Counted from the first letter of the stretch, positions 1 through 6,884 are shown. The stretch is 8,673 nt of DNA from Flavobacteriaceae bacterium (GCA_013214275.1 JABSPP010000054.1:1-8673), one strand, 5' to 3'. Notes: a model not told the origin generated them from the sequence alone. Made by a program: numbers and translations.

Positions 1-99
1 TTATTAGGGACTTATATGTATTTAGACCGCGATAAAATTGTTTATGGCGTGGATACGTTTCCTGATGAAAAACCAACAGTAATTTATGGGAATTGCTAA
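1..99 (+). CDS. C-terminal 32 residues of an unrecognised protein (5' truncated by window)
   Basis: Frame 1 is open from the first base to a TAA at 97-99 and encodes a 32-residue tail ending in VIYGNC. The tail mixes charged and aromatic residues (MYLDRDKIVYGVDTF) and looks like a folded C-terminus rather than chance sequence. No start is visible because the gene begins left of the window. It is convergent with namZ, with 47 nt between the stop codons (100-146) and no convincing hairpin terminator in that gap. The family cannot be identified from so short a piece, so the coding call rests only on the open frame, its composition and its position. Confidence 0.5.
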   Translation, partial: LLGTYMYLDRDKIVYGVDTFPDEKPTVIYGNC

Positions 100-146
100 A
101 ACAACCATTTCAAAAGTACCGAAAACCAACGAATACTGTTTGAGTT

Positions 147-1370
147 TTACTGGTAGATCAAATAGTTTTTTCGGATCAATTTAAATTGATCTAATGCTTC
201 TTTCCAAGATTGCTTGATCGCTTTTTCGGTGAGTCTTCTTTCTAATTGTGATTGAAGTTTGTTGGTACCCGCAAGCTTGGTGAAAAATTGATTAAAGAAG
301 TTTTTTGTGGTATTTTGCTCATAGGCTTTGATGAGCCAAGAGAGGTTTAGTGTATTTAATCTTGGAGTTTTTCTTAAGTCTTCACCATAGCAAATCATAT
401 ACGAGTGCTTTGGATATTTGGCTCCTTGATTAGGACTTGGATTGAAGGAAAATGTAAGGTTATTACTTAAGTATGGAGATCCATAAATCTGAAATTGCAT
501 ATCCGTTCCTCGACCAGCGCTTACGTTGGTTCCTTCAAAAAAACACAGACTTGGATAGAGGTTGATCGCCTGATCGTTGGGTAAATTTGGTGAGGGTTTA
601 ATGGGGAGGCTGTACCGAGTTTGATGTGTGTAATTCTTTAGGGGAATTACAGTTAATTTTGCTTTGATACCGTCAGACAACCATCTCTCTTCATTGATCA
701 TTCTTGCATATTCTCCTATGGTCATTCCGTAAACAACAGGAACAGGATGCATTCCGACAAAACTCTGATGCTCTTTTGTCAATACCGGACCGTCAATATA
801 ATGCCCATTGGGATTAGGTCTGTCAAGAACAACCAAAGGAATATCAGACTCCGAGCAGGCTTCCATGACATAGTGAAGTGTAGAGATATAGGTGTAGAAT
901 CGCGTTCCCACATCCTGAATGTCAAAGAGTACAAGATCTATATCTTTTAATTGTTCCTTGCTTGGTTTTTTATTTTTTCCGTACAAGGAGATGATTGGTA
1001 AACCTGTCGCATGATCAATTCCATCTTCAACCAATTCACCAGCATCAGCTTTTCCACGAAAACCGTGTTCTGGTGCAAAGACCTTTTTTATATGAATACC
1101 TAACGAAAGTAGGCTGTCTATTAAATGAACGTATTTTTTGTTGACATTGGATTTTCTGTGCGTATTAAAATTTCTTTTGTTGCTGATCACAGAAGTCTGA
1201 TTTGCAACTACTGCAATCTTCTTCCCTTTCAGCAGGTGAAGGTATGATGCTGTCTGGTCTGCGGCCGTCAAAACCACATTTGTATTGTGTTTTTGTGCGC
1301 ACGAACTCAGGTGAAATACTAAAAATAGTGCAAAGAATAAATACGTACTTTTACATACAGATAACACCAT
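147..1370 (-). CDS. namZ: NamZ-type exo-beta-N-acetylmuramidase lipoprotein (DUF1343, GH171)
   Basis: The 407-residue protein belongs to the DUF1343 family, whose characterised members (NamZ) release terminal N-acetylmuramic acid from peptidoglycan fragments. A role in cell-wall turnover or recycling is inferred from that. Residues 1-24 form a lipoprotein signal: a basic Lys7, a hydrophobic core (about 9-21) and the lipobox LSSC with Cys24. It is therefore probably membrane-anchored, facing the periplasm or outer membrane. Family signatures in order are VVANQTS (54-60), APEHGFRG (99-106, with the conserved Glu101-His102), LFDIQDVGTRFYTY (148-161), LDRPNPNG (182-189), SPNLP (260-264) and EGTNVSAGRGTD (279-290). 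Length and motif order fit an intact gene. The stretch 62-80, rich in Asn, Lys and Arg, looks like an insertion compared with relatives as I remember them. The ATG at 1370 is chosen because the signal peptide starts there. The divergent permease gene begins 0-5 nt away. Confidence 0.93.
   Translation of the reverse strand: MVLSVCKSTYLFFALFLVFHLSSCAQKHNTNVVLTAADQTASYLHLLKGKKIAVVANQTSVISNKRNFNTHRKSNVNKKYVHLIDSLLSLGIHIKKVFAPEHGFRGKADAGELVEDGIDHATGLPIISLYGKNKKPSKEQLKDIDLVLFDIQDVGTRFYTYISTLHYVMEACSESDIPLVVLDRPNPNGHYIDGPVLTKEHQSFVGMHPVPVVYGMTIGEYARMINEERWLSDGIKAKLTVIPLKNYTHQTRYSLPIKPSPNLPNDQAINLYPSLCFFEGTNVSAGRGTDMQFQIYGSPYLSNNLTFSFNPSPNQGAKYPKHSYMICYGEDLRKTPRLNTLNLSWLIKAYEQNTTKNFFNQFFTKLAGTNKLQSQLERRLTEKAIKQSWKEALDQFKLIRKNYLIYQ
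1346..1353 (+). promoter_or_regulatory. Candidate -7 box for the LolE-type permease gene, inside namZ
   Basis: TACTTTTA matches the Bacteroidota -7 consensus TAnnTTTG at seven of eight positions. It lies 16-22 nt before the two possible TTG starts at 1370 and 1376, the same spacing as the other candidate boxes in the window. No clear -33 TTG motif sits 19-21 nt upstream, so support is modest. It lies within the namZ signal-peptide codons on the opposite strand. Confidence 0.3.
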
Positions 1371-1375
1371 TGAAA

Positions 1376-2611
1376 TTGAATTACGAATTATTTGTAGCCA
1401 AACGAATTATTGCTAACAAAGACTATAAAAGTAGTATTTCGTCTCCAATAATAAAAATTGCGATTACAGCAATTGCCCTAGGCTTAATTATCATGATGGT
1501 AGCAGTAGCTACAGCCTCTGGATTACAGCAGAAGATTCGTGATAAAATGTCGGGGTTTAAAGGGCATATACAGATTACCAATTACGATAATAATCATTCA
1601 GATGTCTCTACAGTACCCATCAGTAAAAATCAGTCATTTTATCCTAGTTTTAAAAATATTGAAGGAATCAAAAATGTTCAGGTTTATGCAAATAAAACTG
1701 GTTTAATTAGAACGGAAACTAGTTTTGAAGGAATTGTATTTAAGGGAGTTTCTATCGATTATGATTGGACGTTTTTTAAAGAATATTTACTGGAAGGTGA
1801 ACTCCCAAATTTCAATCAAAAAAGAACTAGGGATGTCTTGCTTTCTAAAATGCTCGTAGATCGCTTGCAAGTGCGACTAAATGATACAATACGTATCTCT
1901 TTTTTTAAGGCTGATGTGAAGAAACCTCCGAGTACCTACAAACTGGTTATTTCTGGAATTTACCGCACAGGGTTTGTTGAATTTGATAAAAATGTAGTCA
2001 TTGGTGATCTTCGGGAGGTTCAACGTCTTAATAAGTGGGATGCTGATCAAGTTGGAGGTTTTGAGGTGCTAATTGATGATTTTGACGAATTACAGGAAAA
2101 AAGAAATCATATTTATGGAGCTATTGGTTCCACCTTAGATGCTCAGACCATCGCTTCAAATTATTCCACTATTTTTGAATGGATAGAACTATTTGATAAT
2201 AACACATGGTTTATCATTTCCATTATGATTTTAGTAGCTGGTATTAATATGATTACTGCATTATTGGTTCTAATTTTAGAGAGGATACCAATGATTGGGA
2301 TTTTAAAATCACTGGGAAGCACTAACTGGAGCATTCAAAATATATTTCTGTATAATGCTTTGTATTTGATCTTAAAAGGGTTGCTTTGGGGAAATGGTAT
2401 TGGACTTTTAATTCTCTTTTTACAACATCAGTTTGGTATGATCTCTTTAGACCCTGAAAATTACTATGTGTCCAAGGTCCCAGTTTACATTGATTTTATT
2501 TCAATCTTACTCTTGAATTTTGGAACACTAGTCCTGTGTTTTCTCATGCTTATCCTTCCTTCGATGATCATCACTAAAATACAACCTTCTAAGTCCATTC
2601 GATTCGCTTGA
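1376..2611 (+). CDS. LolC/LolE-type (FtsX/MacB-fold) ABC transporter permease
   Basis: With a TTG start at 1376 this is a 411-residue membrane protein beginning MNYELFVAKRI. It has one N-terminal membrane helix (about 25-48), a long extracytoplasmic domain (about 49-275) and three C-terminal helices (about 278-302, 323-349 and 375-400). This is the topology of FtsX/MacB-fold permeases. The C-terminal segment ERIPMIGILKSLGSTNWSI and the motif LDPENYYVSKVPVYID resemble LolC/LolE, which extract lipoproteins from the inner membrane for transfer to the outer membrane. That role is inferred by family. The open frame runs back to an ATG at 1202, but the extra 58 codons are antisense to the namZ 5' end and give no plausible membrane-protein N-terminus. 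A TTG at 1370 (MKLNYELF) is the alternative start. No LolD-type ATPase gene is adjacent, so the partner ATPase must be encoded elsewhere. About 110 nt separate it from the next gene. Confidence 0.85.
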   Translation: MNYELFVAKRIIANKDYKSSISSPIIKIAITAIALGLIIMMVAVATASGLQQKIRDKMSGFKGHIQITNYDNNHSDVSTVPISKNQSFYPSFKNIEGIKNVQVYANKTGLIRTETSFEGIVFKGVSIDYDWTFFKEYLLEGELPNFNQKRTRDVLLSKMLVDRLQVRLNDTIRISFFKADVKKPPSTYKLVISGIYRTGFVEFDKNVVIGDLREVQRLNKWDADQVGGFEVLIDDFDELQEKRNHIYGAIGSTLDAQTIASNYSTIFEWIELFDNNTWFIISIMILVAGINMITALLVLILERIPMIGILKSLGSTNWSIQNIFLYNALYLILKGLLWGNGIGLLILFLQHQFGMISLDPENYYVSKVPVYIDFISILLLNFGTLVLCFLMLILPSMIITKIQPSKSIRFA

Positions 2612-2671
2612 TGGGTAACGCTGAGCAATCAATTCAATAACACTAAACAATGCTTGATAATTAGAATGCGA

Positions 2672-2703
2672 TTGGTTTATCGTTAAAATATTTCGTTCCT
2701 TTG
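2672..2703 (+). promoter_or_regulatory. Candidate Bacteroidota-type promoter of the cbs-like gene
   Basis: A TTG at 2672-2674 (-33 element) is followed after 21 nt by TTCCTTTG at 2696-2703. The latter matches the -7 consensus TAnnTTTG except at the second base. The box ends 18 nt before the ATG at 2722, implying a leader of roughly a dozen nucleotides. It lies in the 110-nt gap after the permease gene, which shows no hairpin terminator. Confidence 0.45.
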
Positions 2704-2721
2704 TACCGCAAAATATTTTGA

Positions 2722-4080
2722 ATGAACTACGCAAAAAATGTACTAGAAACCATTGGAAACACACCACTAATAAAACTGAATTCTGTGACCTCTGAAGTAG
2801 AAGCTTTGGTGCTTGCCAAGGTAGAAACTTTCAATCCTGGAAATTCAGTAAAAGATCGAATGGCATTAAAGATGGTAGAAGACGCCGAGGCAGATGGAAG
2901 ACTACAGCCAGGAGGTACTATTGTTGAGGGAACTTCTGGGAATACAGGAATGGGGCTGGCACTAGCGGCTATTGTAAAAGGATATCAATGTATTTTTGTT
3001 ACAACAGACAAACAGTCTAAAGAGAAGGTAGACATTTTAAGAGCAGTAGGAGCAGAGGTGATCGTTTGTCCCACCAATGTCGAACCTAGTGATGAACGAT
3101 CCTATTATTCTGTGTCCAAAAGGTTAGGAGATGAGATTCCCAATTCTTGGTATGTTAATCAGTACGACAATCCATCAAATGCCGTTGCTCATTATGAGCA
3201 GACAGGTCCCGAAATTTGGGAGCAGACAGAAGGCAAAGTAACACATTTTGTTGTAGGAGTGGGAACTGGTGGAACCATTTCTGGTACAGCAAAGTACTTA
3301 AAGGAGAAAAATCCTGATGTAAAAGTTTGGGGAATTGATACTTACGGCTCTGTATTTAAAAAATATCACGAAACAGGAATCTTTGATGAGAATGAAGTAT
3401 ATCCATATATCACTGAGGGAATCGGAGAGGATATCCTTCCAGAGAATGTTGATTTTAGTTTGATTGATGGGTTTACAAAAGTGACTGATAAAGATGCTGC
3501 TGTTTACACCAGAAAAATTGCTAAAGAAGAGGGAATTTTTGTTGGGAATTCTGCTGGAGCTGCTGTAAAAGGCTTGTTGCAACTGAAAGATAAGTTCAAC
3601 AAAAATGATGTAGTTGTTGTGCTATTTCACGATCATGGGAGCCGATACGTAGGGAAGATGTTTAATGATGATTGGATGCGCGATCGGGGATTTTTGGATG
3701 AAGAGGTAACAACAGCAGTAGATTTGGTCAAAGATCGATCGAACAAACCACTAATGACTGTTAGAACAGAGGAACTTGTTTCTCACGCTATTGAGCGTAT
3801 GAGAGAATACAAGATATCACAAATTCCTGTAGAAGATCTTCAAGGGTTTGTTGGGGCGATTGACGAAACCACCCTTTTACATCACTTTATTGCCGACAAA
3901 AATATTGCCGATAAACCCATTAAAGAGATTATGGGAGCCCCTTATCCCATTGTTTCATCGGGAACTTCTATCGACAGAGTATCAAAATTAATTACCAAAG
4001 ACAACCAAGCAGTTTTGGTAGATTTGGGTAATGGGAAACATCATATCATTACGAAATACGACATTATTAGTGCAATCTAA
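2722..4080 (+). CDS. cbs: Cystathionine beta-synthase/cysteine synthase-family PLP enzyme with C-terminal CBS-domain pair
   Basis: The 452-residue cytoplasmic enzyme has a fold-type II PLP domain (about 1-330) followed by a tandem CBS regulatory module (about 340-452). The PLP Schiff-base lysine is Lys44 in NPGNSVKDR, the substrate-binding loop is TSGNTG (71-76), and the phosphate-binding glycine loop is GTGGTISG (181-188). The stretches EGIGEDILP (232-240), NSAGAAVKG (276-284) and SRYVGKMFNDDWM (307-319) resemble cystathionine beta-synthase more than CysK/CysM. The domain order is also that of eukaryotic CBS, without a heme-binding N-terminus. It should condense serine, or an activated serine, with homocysteine or sulfide; which substrate it uses cannot be read from the sequence. 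In other enzymes the CBS pair senses adenosyl ligands such as AdoMet, but that is unproven here. The ATG at 2722 starts directly at the family N-terminus (ETIGNTPLI). The stop codon abuts the stop of the convergent gene with no spacer. Confidence 0.92.
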   Translation: MNYAKNVLETIGNTPLIKLNSVTSEVEALVLAKVETFNPGNSVKDRMALKMVEDAEADGRLQPGGTIVEGTSGNTGMGLALAAIVKGYQCIFVTTDKQSKEKVDILRAVGAEVIVCPTNVEPSDERSYYSVSKRLGDEIPNSWYVNQYDNPSNAVAHYEQTGPEIWEQTEGKVTHFVVGVGTGGTISGTAKYLKEKNPDVKVWGIDTYGSVFKKYHETGIFDENEVYPYITEGIGEDILPENVDFSLIDGFTKVTDKDAAVYTRKIAKEEGIFVGNSAGAAVKGLLQLKDKFNKNDVVVVLFHDHGSRYVGKMFNDDWMRDRGFLDEEVTTAVDLVKDRSNKPLMTVRTEELVSHAIERMREYKISQIPVEDLQGFVGAIDETTLLHHFIADKNIADKPIKEIMGAPYPIVSSGTSIDRVSKLITKDNQAVLVDLGNGKHHIITKYDIISAI

Positions 4081-4590
4081 CTAACTCCCACACCACACTT
4101 CTATCACGCTATTTTTAGCAGAAGGCAATATGTTATAATAACATCCAGCTTCCTTATCTTCTGGCCCATATTCGTTTCCGCCTTCATACCAAATATTTTT
4201 TATATCCATGGGATAGGCGTCATTAATGTGTTCAATCCACTTTCGAAGTTCAGTCATTGTAACTTTTGGTAAAATAATTCTTTCTTTTACAGGTTGAGCC
4301 TCGCCGCAATTGTGATAGGTATATTCAATCCCAAACTCAAATTTTTTGGTATATCCACATTCAACACCCCCCATTTCTTCGTCAATTAAAACATTCAGCT
4401 TTTCTGAAACAGCCTTGTAATTTTTCTCAAAGTAACTGAGGATGATATTCATTTGACCATTACTTTTTTCAAACTGTTGATGCAAATCCTTTGTGATTAC
4501 TTCTTTCAGAATAAAGGATTTTTGTGCACCAATCCGCAACGTTATTAAATTCAAAATTGTAAAAAGATAGATTGTTTTCACTTGTTTCAA
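4081..4590 (-). CDS. Small exported four-cysteine protein of unknown function
   Basis: I do not recognise this family. The predicted product is up to 169 residues. It opens with a signal peptide: Lys2 and Lys5, hydrophobic core 7-19, and a probable signal-peptidase I site after Gly-Ala22, before Gln23. The mature part of about 147 residues is soluble-looking and mixed alpha/beta. It has four cysteines (78, 95, 150 and 167), enough for two disulfides in the periplasm, and a Gly/Glu/Tyr-rich stretch (135-151). No transmembrane segment follows the signal. The start is not ATG: TTG at 4590 gives MKQVKTIYLF, while GTG at 4581 gives the equally good signal peptide MKTIYLF; the choice is open. The gene stands alone, convergent with the cbs-like gene and sharing no operon. 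A candidate -7 box lies about 90 nt upstream, just past a terminator. Confidence 0.7.
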   Translation of the reverse strand: MKQVKTIYLFTILNLITLRIGAQKSFILKEVITKDLHQQFEKSNGQMNIILSYFEKNYKAVSEKLNVLIDEEMGGVECGYTKKFEFGIEYTYHNCGEAQPVKERIILPKVTMTELRKWIEHINDAYPMDIKNIWYEGGNEYGPEDKEAGCYYNILPSAKNSVIEVWCGS

Positions 4591-4679
4591 TGTACACGAA
4601 CCATTTGGGATTTAATTATTTTCTTTTGTTGAGGCATTGGTCTTTATTAGACTAATCCTTTTGTGCATGTTTTACAGTT

Positions 4680-4687
4680 CAAATGTA
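4680..4687 (-). promoter_or_regulatory. Candidate -7 box for the exported-protein gene
   Basis: Read on the minus strand this is TACATTTG, an exact match to the Bacteroidota -7 consensus TAnnTTTG. It is separated by one base from the T-tract of the terminator at 4689-4717, so any -33 element would fall within the hairpin; no TTG is seen there. The implied leader is about 85 nt, longer than for the other genes in the window. Confidence 0.35.
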
Positions 4688-4688
4688 T

Positions 4689-4717
4689 AAAAAAAGCTGT
4701 CTCGAAATCGAGACAGC
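4689..4717 (-). terminator. Rho-independent terminator, minus strand
   Basis: The arms GCTGTCTCG (4696-4704) and CGAGACAGC (4709-4717) form a perfect 9-bp, GC-rich stem with a 4-nt loop. On the minus strand the stem is followed by seven T's (complement of 4689-4695). On the plus strand the downstream tract is only CTTCATGTT, so termination should be strong for leftward and weak for rightward transcription. It is the first good terminator after the glycosyltransferase gene and probably ends the def-to-glycosyltransferase operon, about 300 nt beyond the last stop codon. Confidence 0.75.
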
Positions 4718-4823
4718 CTTCATGTTAATCAACTAATTCAAATAATTTACACAATGAAATAATTTTACTTATTCGTATCCAATAATTCAAATACAGTGCC
4801 AAAATAAATTATTACTCATATTT

Positions 4824-4860
4824 ATGTTAAATAAATATGATTTTTTTATTTATTTAACAT
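4824..4860. repeat. Perfect 14-bp inverted repeat, AT-rich
   Basis: The left arm ATGTTAAATAAATA (4824-4837) and right arm TATTTATTTAACAT (4847-4860) are exact reverse complements around a 9-nt loop. Neither side carries a U-tract in the position needed for an intrinsic terminator, and the stem has only two G:C pairs. It could be a protein-binding dyad, a transcript 3' hairpin or a chance product of very AT-rich sequence. Confidence 0.6.
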
Positions 4861-4875
4861 TTAAAGTGTTATTAT

Positions 4876-4888
4876 TAACAAATTGTTA
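4876..4888. repeat. Short operator-like dyad
   Basis: TAACAA and TTGTTA (4876-4881 and 4883-4888) are reverse complements around one central base. The site lies 15 nt from the larger inverted repeat. In AT-rich DNA a 6-bp dyad is weak evidence for a binding site. Confidence 0.25.
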
Positions 4889-5022
4889 GAGATTTTGTTT
4901 CTTGTAAGCTTTTAAAATAAATCAAGGTGAGTTCATAACATACATTCAAAAAAAAGAATTTATGCTATTTTTAAAACTTCAAGAGTTAAAAAAGAAACCA
5001 AGTGTATAAAATCATATCAGTA

Positions 5023-6105
5023 TCATCTCAAAAGACGGTGGTAGAGGTCTAGGGTATCCTCAATGGTTTGATTGATGTGATACACATTATCAATTCGTTT
5101 TCTTGCATTCTTGCCCATATCCTCACGAAAGGTGTCATGATTTAGTAGCTTGGAAATTGCCTTTCCAATTAACTTTGGATTTCTTTTAGGAACAATAATT
5201 CCAGAAGAAGAATCAATTAATTCAGTACAGCCACCTGCATCTGTCATAATAATGGGCTTTCCTACGCACATGGCCTCACTAATAGCCCTGCCAAAACCCT
5301 CCTCTAAAGACGTTTGCACGTAAATATCCACACTTTTTAAGATAGCAACTACGTCATCCCTTCTTCCTAATAAATGAATATGCTCCCCTAAGGGACTTTG
5401 ATTTTTCATCTGCTGAAATGTACGGCAGTCGGTTTGATCGCCAATGAGGAGATAATGAACATTTTTTGCAGTTGCAAGGAAATGAGACGATGCTAAAAAA
5501 TACTTGGTACCCTTTACTTTTCTGTGATTTCCAACTAGGCAGACCACCATGTCATCCTTGGCAATTCCAAATTCTGTCAAATCCTTTGGAGGAATATTGG
5601 TAAACCAGTCCGAATGATACCCCTTAAAAATACGAACTGCTTTCTCCTTACTTTTCCCGAATAGCTGTGCCCTTACATGGGAGTAAACAAAGTTGCTATT
5701 GCAAATAACAGCATCCAAATATGGACTCAAATAGGTAAAATAAGACGATGGGTCGTACCAGTGTAGGCTTGAGGAACCAAAATAAATAACTGATTTTATC
5801 GACGTGTTTTTTAATACCTGTAAGCCATTTCTTGCAGATTTTCCATCCACAAAATGCACCAAGTCAATTTGATGCTCCTTCAAAAGGATCTTAAAATCTC
5901 TGGCGTATGCTCTATCGATAGATTTTTTAGGAAACACTTTGAGGTAGGAAAGTGAAAGCGTGTTTAATTGCAATTCCATTTCCATAGAAAAGTTTCCAAT
6001 CAAAAGCATGCAAACCCCTTTCTGTTGCAGTCCACTAGCAAGTTCTATTTGTGCTTGCTGGGACACATAAGGCTCGTTTCCTTTAATAACAAATAAGACA
6101 TTCAC
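5023..6105 (-). CDS. Family-4 (GT-B fold) glycosyltransferase
   Basis: The 360-residue protein has two Rossmann-like halves. The N-terminal acceptor domain starts NVLFVIKGNEPYVSQQ and runs to about 165. The C-terminal nucleotide-sugar domain starts near 183 with MVVCLVGNHRKVKGTKYF. The GT4 hallmark EX7E is Glu269...Glu277 in EEGFGRAISEAM, followed by VGKPIIMTDAGGCTELI (281-297). It has no signal peptide or membrane helix, so it should act in the cytoplasm or at the membrane face, transferring a sugar from an activated donor. Donor and acceptor are unknown; glycan, exopolysaccharide or lipid glycosylation are all possible. The start is GTG at 6105, whose first base is the last base of the mazG stop (TAGTG). 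This one-nucleotide overlap implies translational coupling. It is the last gene of the operon, and no promoter of its own is evident. Confidence 0.9.
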   Translation of the reverse strand: MNVLFVIKGNEPYVSQQAQIELASGLQQKGVCMLLIGNFSMEMELQLNTLSLSYLKVFPKKSIDRAYARDFKILLKEHQIDLVHFVDGKSARNGLQVLKNTSIKSVIYFGSSSLHWYDPSSYFTYLSPYLDAVICNSNFVYSHVRAQLFGKSKEKAVRIFKGYHSDWFTNIPPKDLTEFGIAKDDMVVCLVGNHRKVKGTKYFLASSHFLATAKNVHYLLIGDQTDCRTFQQMKNQSPLGEHIHLLGRRDDVVAILKSVDIYVQTSLEEGFGRAISEAMCVGKPIIMTDAGGCTELIDSSSGIIVPKRNPKLIGKAISKLLNHDTFREDMGKNARKRIDNVYHINQTIEDTLDLYHRLLR

Positions 6106-6884
6106 TAACGATGAATTTTCTTTGCTTCATTCCAAAAAACGTCCATCTCCGATAAAGACATCTCGGCAAGCTTCCTTCCGTTTCTCTCCGCAGCCTGTTC
6201 CAAATACTGGAAACGTTGGATGAATTTCTTGTTTGTACGCTCCAAGGCATTTTCAGGATTTATATCGATAAATCGTGCATAGTTAACCATAGAAAATAAG
6301 ACATCGCCAAACTCGGACTGTATCTTATTACGGTTTCCGCTTTTCAGTTCTTCATTCAGCTCAGAAAGCTCCTCTTGAACCTTTTCCCAAACCTGATGAG
6401 GCTCTTCCCAATCAAAACCAACACCAGAAACTTTATCTTGAATTCGGCTGGCCTTTACCATAGCTGGTAAACTTTTGGGGACACCCTCTAAAACAGATTT
6501 TTTGCCCTCCTTTAGCTTAAGCTTTTCCCAGTTTTGCTTTACTTCTTCCTCGTCTTTTACCATTACATCACCATAAATATGAGGATGACGTTCAATAAGC
6601 TTATCTGAAATAGCATGAGCAACATCCGCAATGTCAAAAGATTTTTTCTCAGAAGCAATCTTTGCATAGAATACAATGTGTAAAAGAAGATCACCTAATT
6701 CCTTTTTAATTTCATTCAAATCACCATCGAGAATAGCATCACCAAGCTCATAAGTTTCCTCAATGGTAAGGTGACGTAAAGACTCTAAAGTTTGCTTTTG
6801 ATCCCAAGGGCATTTGTCCCTCAAATCATCCATAATATCCAACAAACGGTTGAAGGCTTTGAGTTGCTGATTTCTTGAATTCAT
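6105..6884 (-). CDS. mazG: Nucleoside triphosphate pyrophosphohydrolase MazG
   Basis: The 259-residue protein has the two tandem MazG domains of full-length cellular MazG (all-alpha NTP pyrophosphatases), which hydrolyse NTPs to NMP and pyrophosphate. In the N-terminal domain CPWDQKQTLESL (25-36), the metal-binding IEETYEL (41-47), ELGDLLLHIVF (62-72) and ERHPHIYG (98-105) are all present. In the C-terminal domain EELSELNEE (171-179) and EFGDVLFSMVNYAR (191-204) keep the acidic metal ligands, followed by NALERTNKKFIQRF (212-225). Length is usual for the family and nothing appears missing. The ATG at 6884 directly abuts the TAG of the preceding gene (TAGATG). The gene is sandwiched in a coupled operon downstream of def. 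A housekeeping role in clearing abnormal nucleotides, or in the stringent response as reported in E. coli, is inferred from the family. Confidence 0.95.
   Translation of the reverse strand: MNSRNQQLKAFNRLLDIMDDLRDKCPWDQKQTLESLRHLTIEETYELGDAILDGDLNEIKKELGDLLLHIVFYAKIASEKKSFDIADVAHAISDKLIERHPHIYGDVMVKDEEEVKQNWEKLKLKEGKKSVLEGVPKSLPAMVKASRIQDKVSGVGFDWEEPHQVWEKVQEELSELNEELKSGNRNKIQSEFGDVLFSMVNYARFIDINPENALERTNKKFIQRFQYLEQAAERNGRKLAEMSLSEMDVFWNEAKKIHR

Larger units (their letters stand above)
4591..5022. other. 432-nt AT-rich intergenic region without a convincing gene
   Basis: This stretch separates the glycosyltransferase stop from the start of the exported-protein gene. I checked ATG-initiated frames in the stretch by eye. 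The longest give only about ten codons (for example MSNNLFWHCI on the minus strand), so no protein gene is supported. It contains a hairpin terminator (4689-4717), a -7 box (4680-4687), a 14-bp inverted repeat (4824-4860) and a small dyad (4876-4888). Much of the sequence is runs of A and T. A small RNA is possible but not demonstrable here. Confidence 0.6.

Noticed and set aside
747..950. 67-codon plus-strand open frame
   Set aside because: It lies entirely antisense to the conserved core of namZ and its translation resembles no protein family.
1202..1375. 58-codon N-terminal extension of the permease from an ATG at 1202
   Set aside because: It is antisense to the namZ 5' end, has no membrane-protein character, and lies before a natural permease N-terminus (NYELFVAKRI) that follows a TTG directly.
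2528..2767. 79-codon minus-strand open frame across the permease end and cbs start
   Set aside because: It overlaps two well-supported genes and the cbs promoter on the opposite strand, and its composition is not protein-like.
3298..3582. 94-codon minus-strand open frame
   Set aside because: It is fully antisense to the catalytic domain of the cbs-like gene.
4824..4860. 14-bp inverted repeat as an intrinsic terminator of the glycosyltransferase operon
   Set aside because: The stem is almost wholly A:T and no U-tract follows on either strand; the GC-rich hairpin at 4689-4717 is a far better terminator.
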